This document shows positions 58,639-64,000 of a stretch of 64,000 nt of DNA, one piece after another. This DNA comes from Lentibacillus sp. CBA3610 (lineage in GTDB: Bacteria; Bacillota; Bacilli; Bacillales; Amphibacillaceae). The position numbers were made by a program, and so were the translations under genes. Under the pieces are notes generated by a model that was not told the origin of the DNA, made no database searches, and was given only the letters and a program-made list of their open reading frames with translations. The stretch covers positions 3,472,001 to 3,536,000 of the forward strand of contig NZ_CP035925.1 in NCBI RefSeq assembly GCF_013373365.1, written 5' to 3'. How positions within the stretch are numbered: position 1 is the stretch's first letter; each line of letters opens with the position of its first letter.

Positions 58639-59244
58639 TTATCCTTTCATTTTTGCATTTTTGATAAATTGATTAATTTTTTCAAGGTCTTTTGATCCAT
58701 CTGTTTCAACGCCGCTCGATACATCCACCACGGCCGGCTTGCCAATCGAAATCGCTGATTGCACATTTTCAGGATTAAGTCCGCCGGCGAGAATCATTTT
58801 TTGCGGGTCGAGACCGGCGTCATTCAGCTGTGACCAGTCAAATGTCGTCCCATTGCCGCCCCGGTTTGGACCTTTAGGGCTGTCGATCAGATAGTAGTCA
58901 CATGGGTAAGACCGTATTTCAGATGTGTCATGTTTTCCCATCCGAAACGCCTTGATGACAGGGTAGGGAAGTGATTCGGCAAAAGCCGCTGATTCATCAC
59001 CATGCAGCTGGATGATGTCGAGCCCTGCTGTTTCGGCGGTCTGTATAATCGCTTCCTTAGTGTCATTAACAAATACACCGACTTTTTTGACTGATGACGG
59101 AATATATCTGCTGATGGCAGCTGCTTTTTCCGGTGTCAATTGACGTTTGCTTGGTGCAAAGACAAACCCGATGAAATCCGCGCCGGCCTTTGCAGCCTCC
59201 TGTGCTGCTTCAGTGGTAGTCATGCCGCAGATTTTAACGTACAT
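58639..59244 (-). CDS. trpF: phosphoribosylanthranilate isomerase
   Basis: A 201-residue TIM barrel. The catalytic Cys is in [11 protein letters not shown] near the start, with the [21 protein letters not shown] and [10 protein letters not shown] motifs following. The catalytic Asp is in [10 protein letters not shown]. It overlaps trpC by 11 bases and precedes trpB by 4. Confidence 0.96.
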   Translation of the reverse strand: MYVKICGMTTTEAAQEAAKAGADFIGFVFAPSKRQLTPEKAAAISRYIPSSVKKVGVFVNDTKEAIIQTAETAGLDIIQLHGDESAAFAESLPYPVIKAFRMGKHDTSEIRSYPCDYYLIDSPKGPNRGGNGTTFDWSQLNDAGLDPQKMILAGGLNPENVQSAISIGKPAVVDVSSGVETDGSKDLEKINQFIKNAKMKG

Positions 59245-60034
59245 TGGACCGAACTCCTTCCGCCAACGGGATTTTTAGCTCGCTGATTGTTTGCGACAAG
59301 TCGTCAGCACGCATTAGTGTTTCACCGACAAGAACGGCGCTTGCACCGTTTCTGGCAGCGAAAGCGACATTTTCCCGCGTTTTCATTCCACTTTCGCTGA
59401 TCAGAATGGTGTCGGGATTTGTAACCATAGATGCCAGCAATCTGGTTGTGTTCAAATCGACTTCAAATGTTTTCAAGTTCCGGTTATTGATGCCGATAAT
59501 ATCAGCCCCTAAATCCAGAGCCGTTATCATTTCATCGTCATCATGAACTTCACAAAGGACATCAAGCACCTGCTCTTTTGCATATGCGTAAAGTTCACGC
59601 AACCTGGATGACGAGATAGCTGCGACGATTAATAGAATGATTGATGCTCCCGCCGATTTGGCATGGTCAATTTGTAGCTCATCTATGAAAAAGTCTTTAC
59701 AGAGCAGCGGGACATCTACCGCTTCACGAACGGCACGCAGGTCATTCATTGATCCTTTAAAAAACGTTTCATCGGTCAGTACCGATATAGCTCCGGCGCC
59801 GTTTGCTGCATATAATTTTGCCTGACTGACTGGATCAACATCGAGGTCGATTGACCCTTTAGAGGGGGAGGCCCGTTTGATCTCTGCTATAATGTTCATG
59901 CGATCCGTATTATGAAAAGTTTGGGCAATGGATGGTGCTTTAACGGCTGCCACTGGAGCGTCAGGGACCGGCTGTTTATTCAGTTGTTCAACTTCTTTTT
60001 GCTTTTGCTGGACAATTTTATCTAAAATAGTCAT
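59234..60034 (-). CDS. trpC: indole-3-glycerol phosphate synthase
   Basis: A 266-residue TIM barrel. NIIAEIKRASPSKGSID (catalytic Lys), LTDETFFKGS, LLCKDFFIDELQI, GINNRNLKTFEVDL and LISESGM are all family blocks. ATG 60034 gives the usual start MTILDKIVQQKQKEVEQL; the frame is open upstream into trpD without a ribosome site. It begins 2 bases before the end of trpD. Confidence 0.96.
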   Translation of the reverse strand: MTILDKIVQQKQKEVEQLNKQPVPDAPVAAVKAPSIAQTFHNTDRMNIIAEIKRASPSKGSIDLDVDPVSQAKLYAANGAGAISVLTDETFFKGSMNDLRAVREAVDVPLLCKDFFIDELQIDHAKSAGASIILLIVAAISSSRLRELYAYAKEQVLDVLCEVHDDDEMITALDLGADIIGINNRNLKTFEVDLNTTRLLASMVTNPDTILISESGMKTRENVAFAARNGASAVLVGETLMRADDLSQTISELKIPLAEGVRSNVR

Positions 60035-60035
60035 G

Positions 60036-61061
60036 TTATATCGCCTCACTTGTGATTTCGCTGCTGTAATCGACCAAACGCTGCAATTTTTCCATGGCTG
60101 CACCGCTTTGAATGCTTTCTTCACCCTTTTGGATGGCGTCCTTAATCGACGTTGCTGCCCCGTTCGCAAATAAGCCAAGTCCGGCATTCAGCAGGACGGT
60201 ATCGTAATAAGGGCTTTTCTTGCCGTTTAAGACATCCAGCAATATAGTGGCATTATCTTTTGCGTCGCCACCCCGGATTTCGTCGTTGTCATACACCGGT
60301 AAGTCAACTTCAGACGGATGAAGGGTAAAGGACGTGACTTTTCCTTCCTCCAACAGGGAAATATGGTTTTCGCCGGCAAGTGACGCTTCATCCATATAAT
60401 CCGGGCCGTTGATGACCAGTGCGCGCTTTCGTCCGAGCTGATGCAATGTTTCAGCAAGTACTGGCAGCATATCCCGGCGATAAGATCCCAATAGCTGTGT
60501 GTCAAGATTGACCGGGTTTGTCAGTGGACCAATCAGATTAAAAATGGTTGGGATGCCTAAATTTTTCCGGACGGTCATGAACCGCTTCATTCCGGGAAGT
60601 ACATGCGGCGCAAAGAGAAAGGCGATATTATTTTCCTGAATCATTTTCTCCACATGTTTTTTTGAAAAAGATAATGAGATGCCCAAATGCTCCAGCACAT
60701 CAGCACTTCCTGTCTTGCTGGAAACGCTGCGATTCCCGTGTTTGGCAACTTTAACACCGGCACCCGCAAGGACAAACGCTGCCGTTGTGCTGATGTTGAA
60801 ACTATGTGAGCCATCCCCGCCGGTGCCGCAGTTATCCATCACGTTTGTTAATGTGTCTGTTGTTTGACTGGATTGTGCCCGGATAACGTCAGCAAGTCCG
60901 GCGATTTCTTCAGGTGTTTCGCCCTTCGCTTTTAAAGCGGTCAGGAATGAGGCGAGTTCGCTTTCACTGATGTGATCCTCAAATGATGTTGCAGCAGCAT
61001 CTTTCATTTCTTCTAAAGTCAGGTTTTCATGCGTCAGCAGTTTCTCAAGATAAAGCTTCAT
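60036..61061 (-). CDS. trpD: anthranilate phosphoribosyltransferase
   Basis: A 341-residue transferase. The PRPP-binding DNCGTGGDGSHSFNISTTAAF (about 81-101) and KHGNRSVSSKTGSADVLE are family signatures. ATG 61061 has AAAGGAG about 9 bases upstream. Second gene of the trp operon. Confidence 0.96.
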   Translation of the reverse strand: MKLYLEKLLTHENLTLEEMKDAAATSFEDHISESELASFLTALKAKGETPEEIAGLADVIRAQSSQTTDTLTNVMDNCGTGGDGSHSFNISTTAAFVLAGAGVKVAKHGNRSVSSKTGSADVLEHLGISLSFSKKHVEKMIQENNIAFLFAPHVLPGMKRFMTVRKNLGIPTIFNLIGPLTNPVNLDTQLLGSYRRDMLPVLAETLHQLGRKRALVINGPDYMDEASLAGENHISLLEEGKVTSFTLHPSEVDLPVYDNDEIRGGDAKDNATILLDVLNGKKSPYYDTVLLNAGLGLFANGAATSIKDAIQKGEESIQSGAAMEKLQRLVDYSSEITSEAI

Positions 61062-61097
61062 GGCAAAATCTCCTTTCACAAATTTTTTGTTTAAAAG

Positions 61098-62498
61098 TTA
61101 CACTTCATGGGACACGTTATAGTCTTTGATGGCCATTAAGGATTTTGCTTTGTGCATTGTTTCGTTATATTCAGCTTCCGGATCTGAATCATGGACAATA
61201 CCGGCACCGGCCTGTAAGTATGCGTAATTATCTTTTACAATGAGTGACCGGATTGCGAGCGCCATGTTCAAATTGTAATTGAAGCTGATGTATCCAATAC
61301 CGCCACCGTATACACCCCGTTTAACATCTTCCAGGTCATTGATGATTTGCATGGCACGGGTTCTCGGTGATCCCGATACGGTTCCTGCTGGTAAGCATGC
61401 GGCCAGCGCATCAAGACTGGTAAAATGCTCAGCTAATTTTCCGTGGACTTCTGATACCATGTGCATCACGTGCTGATAATTTTCCACTTTCATATAGGTT
61501 GGCACATTGACACTATTGGTTTCGCAGACCTTGCCAAAATCATCACGGCTTAAGTCAACAAGCATTTCATGTTCAGAGGTTTCTTTTTTGTCTGCCAGCA
61601 GTTCGCTTCTTAAAGATTCATCCTCATGTTTTGTGCTGCCCCTGGGACGTGTGCCTGCAATCGGGTTTGTCATAATATCCCGTCCGCTTGTTTCAATCAG
61701 GCTTTCCGGTGATGCCCCCAACACGACGTAATCATCAAAATCAATATAAAACATGTAAGGAGATGGATTGGCCTTTCTCAGTTTCCGGTAAAACATGAAA
61801 GGATCATCTTCCATGACAGCTTTCATTCGCTGTGATAACACGACTTGATAGATATCGCCGCGATGGATATGACGTTTGGCGACTTCGACGTTGTGCATAA
61901 AGTGCTGTTTATCCATTTCAGGCTGGAATACAACATCTTTACCAGTCGATACATCAGCTGTCGGGAATGGGATTAATGCCTTTTTCAAGTGTGCCAGCCG
62001 TTCATCCAGGACGTATTCAGGCTGCTCATCCAGGTTTGTCGACACAAGGAATACTGACTCATCACTATGGTCATAAACAATAATGTTCTGATAAACCATT
62101 AAGTGAAAATCCGGCATGTCAATATCGTCAGGTAAATCTTCGCCAATGTTTTCATAGCTTCGGATGGCATCATAGCCGATGTATCCGACAGCACCGCCTA
62201 AAAATGGAAATGGCAGCCGGGAATCCAACTGAGGGAATTTGTTTTGAAAAACAGATAAAAAAGGTTCGTTTCGGTACTCGGTGGTTTTCTTCCCATGATG
62301 CAAAATGGTTGTTACATTGCCGGCGCCTGTGAATTCCTGATAAGGATCAGCACCAATAAAGGAATACTTGCCTTTTTCCTCATGCTGGATTGAGCTTTCC
62401 AATAAAAACTTTTTCCTGCCGTAGAGATTTTCGTATATCCCAATCGGCGTCAGTGTATCGGCATTCAGTTTGATGTACTTGTAGGGGAGTGTGTTCAT
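61098..62498 (-). CDS. trpE: anthranilate synthase component I
   Basis: A 466-residue chorismate-binding enzyme. The N-terminal feedback motif LLESS (about 32-36) is present, and the C-terminal catalytic domain has NPIAGTRPRG, GTVSGSPRTRAMQIIN, GGIGYISF and IQAGAGIVHDSDPEAE-type blocks. No glutamine-amidotransferase gene (trpG) lies in this operon; as in Bacillus it would be shared with folate synthesis (PabA) elsewhere. Controlled by the tandem T-boxes. Confidence 0.96.
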   Translation of the reverse strand: MNTLPYKYIKLNADTLTPIGIYENLYGRKKFLLESSIQHEEKGKYSFIGADPYQEFTGAGNVTTILHHGKKTTEYRNEPFLSVFQNKFPQLDSRLPFPFLGGAVGYIGYDAIRSYENIGEDLPDDIDMPDFHLMVYQNIIVYDHSDESVFLVSTNLDEQPEYVLDERLAHLKKALIPFPTADVSTGKDVVFQPEMDKQHFMHNVEVAKRHIHRGDIYQVVLSQRMKAVMEDDPFMFYRKLRKANPSPYMFYIDFDDYVVLGASPESLIETSGRDIMTNPIAGTRPRGSTKHEDESLRSELLADKKETSEHEMLVDLSRDDFGKVCETNSVNVPTYMKVENYQHVMHMVSEVHGKLAEHFTSLDALAACLPAGTVSGSPRTRAMQIINDLEDVKRGVYGGGIGYISFNYNLNMALAIRSLIVKDNYAYLQAGAGIVHDSDPEAEYNETMHKAKSLMAIKDYNVSHEV

Positions 62499-62531
62499 CT
62501 GTTCAAACTCCTTTCATGTTCATTTGAATAA

Positions 62532-62820
62532 AAAAATCCTCTGCAAACACACATATAATTTGTGTTTGCAGAGGACGATTGCGACCGCGGTGCCACCTCT
62601 TTTGGAGATTCTCATAAATCCCCATCTTGTTCAGATACGGGAAAAATCTATTTCCTATATCCTATCCGTATAACGGCGGAATTCCGTGTTTCCGTACTGG
62701 CATTCAGGAAACCTCTTGTAAGTCCATTCAGCCATCATTCACGTACCGGTATCGCACCATCACCGGCTCTCTTGGACGCTTCACGAAAGCTTACTTCTCT
62801 TACTCAGGCGATTTATCGTT
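62532..62820 (-). promoter_or_regulatory. T-box riboswitch 2 (downstream), Trp specifier
   Basis: The minus strand shows the stem I landmarks AGAGAGCCGGTGATGG and ACCGGTACGTGAATG, the specifier context CTGAATGGACTTA with codon TGG at 62726-62724, the T-box AGAGGTGGCACCGCGG (about 62599-62584), and the terminator GTCCTCTGCAAACACA / TGTGTTTGCAGAGGA followed by T7 (62532-62575). Uncharged tRNA-Trp is expected to bind and prevent termination, letting trpE be transcribed. Confidence 0.94.
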
Positions 62821-62840
62821 ATTTTAGTTTTGTGACATAC

Positions 62841-63121
62841 AAAAGGGTCCCCCATCCGAAAAGGACGAGGAACCCGTGGTACCACCTTTATTAGCTGAAA
62901 AACAGCTCACTTTGGTCATATCAAGCGATCATGCTTAATAGGTGTCTCGTGTAACGATGAGACCTGATCGCCAAAGCCTACTGCACAAATTGGTTCGGTC
63001 TGGAAGCTCAGAAGTCCATTCATCTGCCCGACACACCGGTTCACACCCGCCACCGGCTCTCTTGAGTGAAAAAGACAGATTACTAATCTTCATCATGGCT
63101 CAGTTCGAAATTTAATTATTG
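62841..63121 (-). promoter_or_regulatory. T-box riboswitch 1 (upstream), Trp specifier
   Basis: Stem I landmarks GATGAAGATTAGTAATCTG, AGAGAGCCGGTGG and GTGTGAACCGGTGTG, specifier context GAATGGACTTCTGAGC with codon TGG at 63018-63016, T-box AAAGGTGGTACCACGG (about 62890-62875), and terminator GGGTTCCTCGTCC / GGATGGGGGACCC followed by T4 (62841-62875). It is complete and lies about 20 bases before the second T-box, so the operon has two T-boxes in series. Confidence 0.92.
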
Positions 63122-63127
63122 TCATTC

Positions 63128-63156
63128 ATAATAGTGCTGTTTTCGCTTGCTGTCAA
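63128..63156 (-). promoter_or_regulatory. trp operon promoter
   Basis: On the minus strand TTGACA (63156-63151), a 17-base spacer and TATTAT (63133-63128), a strong sigma-A promoter directly before the first T-box leader. Confidence 0.88.
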
Positions 63157-63242
63157 GTGGTTTTTGAAAAATTATTAAATAATGCTGTCTCAAACATGCT
63201 GTCATATGCTATTTTAGATATATACATTTTTTTATAAAGCAA

Positions 63243-63343
63243 GTTCAAAAAGTCCGGTAACAATGACACATCGAATAGTGCGGGCTTTGCGATAGGATAT
63301 CGCGACTTAGCCTGCCTGTCCTTGTTACCCTCCTTTTTTGAAC
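63243..63343. repeat. 101-bp palindromic element before ddl
   Basis: Outer arms GTTCAAAAA (63243-63251) and TTTTTTGAAC (63334-63343), then GGTAACAATGACA (63256-63268) with TGTCCTTGTTACC (63317-63329), then GCGGGCT with AGCCTGC, then GCGATA with TATCGC in the centre. The whole region can fold into one long hairpin, and T runs lie at both ends in both orientations. It may be a terminator, a leader RNA of ddl or a small mobile palindrome. Confidence 0.8.
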
Positions 63344-63370
63344 ACACATTAAGAGAGGGAGTTCTGGAAC

Positions 63371-64000
63371 ATGCCAAAGAAAAAGGTTGGAATTATTTTT
63401 GGCGGGAAATCTGCTGAGCATGAAGTGTCATTGCAATCAGCTAAAAATATTGTTGATGCGATTGATAAAGATAAATATGAGGTTGTTTTAATCGGGATTG
63501 ATAAACAGGGGAAGTGGCATATCAATGATCAATCGTCCTATCTGATTAATGCGGAAAATCCGAAATTGATTCAATTGAATAAATCGAATGAGGCAGTTGC
63601 TATCGTACCGGGTGAAACGGATCATCAGCTAGTCAAGGCGGCAGATGCCAGTTTGCTTGACCAGTTGGATGCGGTGTTTCCAATTGTTCATGGCACATTA
63701 GGTGAGGATGGCAGCCTGCAGGGAATGATGCAGATTGCGAATTTGCCGTTTGTCGGAACCAGTGTACTGGGGTCTGCCATTTGTATGGATAAGGATATTG
63801 CCAAACGACTGCTGAAGGCCGCGGGTATTCAAGTGGCAAATGGATTGGCATTTTCACGTGCAGAACGGGGTCAGATTGATTTTGCCTCGGTAAAAAAGCA
63901 GGTGGGTGCGCCAATGTTTGTCAAACCTGCAAATCAAGGGTCCTCTGTCGGGGTGAGTAAGGTATCAACGGAAGAAACGTTTGATAAAGCGATCGATCAG
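63371..64000 (+). CDS. ddl: D-alanine--D-alanine ligase (cut by window edge)
   Basis: The first 210 residues of an ATP-grasp ligase that makes the D-Ala-D-Ala dipeptide for peptidoglycan. N-terminal IIFGGKSAEHEVSLQSAKNI and the FPIVHGTLGEDGSLQGMMQI block carry the first D-Ala site; the ATP-grasp domain starts about residue 130 (GSAICMDKDIAKRLLKAAGI) and PMFVKPANQGSSVGVSKV is the ATP-binding loop. Start ATG 63371 with GAGGGAG about 10 bases upstream. The intact enzyme is about 360 residues. Confidence 0.95.
   Translation, partial: MPKKKVGIIFGGKSAEHEVSLQSAKNIVDAIDKDKYEVVLIGIDKQGKWHINDQSSYLINAENPKLIQLNKSNEAVAIVPGETDHQLVKAADASLLDQLDAVFPIVHGTLGEDGSLQGMMQIANLPFVGTSVLGSAICMDKDIAKRLLKAAGIQVANGLAFSRAERGQIDFASVKKQVGAPMFVKPANQGSSVGVSKVSTEETFDKAIDQ

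Overview
The window looks like chromosomal DNA of an endospore-forming, probably moderately halophilic member of the Bacillaceae (Lentibacillus/Virgibacillus/Oceanobacillus type; this placement is inference). The reasons are strong AGGAGG-type ribosome sites with frequent TTG and GTG starts, spore-coat genes (CotX-like, CotF-like), YueI, YfhD and GltC orthologues, a trp operon without trpG under T-box control, and several compatible-solute genes (a BCCT carrier and a betaine-type binding lipoprotein). There is no prophage and no intact transposon.

Layout. 1-5500: end of an unknown gene, BCCT transporter, squalene/phytoene-synthase-family enzyme, a Pro/Gly-rich protein, an autoregulated MerR-TipAS regulator and a small membrane exporter. 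5512-8044: TPP-riboswitch-controlled thiD-thiM-thiE. 8355-15467: membrane proteins, yhdT-panF, orphan betaine-binding lipoprotein, a dead GntR regulator, a histidine phosphatase and acetoacetyl-CoA synthetase. 15660-18000: two broken genes (a fused ImmA/IrrE remnant and a Fic gene with an internal deletion) around a PAP2 phosphatase and a zinc-ribbon protein. 18073-20607: ABC transporter with a LytTR/DUF3021 regulatory pair. 21078-25000: acetyltransferase, gltC, lipoyl-like protein, YueI, YfhD, AIM24. 25158-32586: 651-residue aconitase with a tiny zinc-finger partner, CotF-like coat protein, a repeat-rich gap, TctA-like permease, hydrolase lipoprotein and MBL hydrolase. 33323-36567: GntR/ABC operon behind three identical palindromic operators.

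37047-55192 is the most interesting part. It is a mosaic of divergent sugar genes running into spore-coat genes. Together the sugar genes encode every enzyme class needed for a UDP-2,3-diacetamido-2,3-dideoxy-mannuronic acid type precursor (dehydrogenase, Gfo/Idh oxidase, DegT aminotransferase, LbH acetyltransferase, 2-epimerase). Alongside are five glycosyltransferases (one CgeB-like), two SDR enzymes and a protein of the D-glucuronyl C5-epimerase family. CotX-like proteins follow directly, one with a duplicated Cys/His cassette, and sporulation-type promoter elements lie in front of several sugar and coat genes. My reading is a spore-surface glycan locus making a C5-epimerised uronic polymer, loosely comparable to glycosaminoglycans. 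An ~80-90 bp dispersed repeat lies at its edge and inside it.

55352-56289 holds an 11-unit 52-bp tandem repeat and two tRNA genes (Ser-CGA, Thr-CGT). 56421-63156 is a SHOCT protein and the complete trpEDCFBA operon behind two tandem Trp T-boxes. A 101-bp palindromic element follows, then the start of ddl at the right edge.
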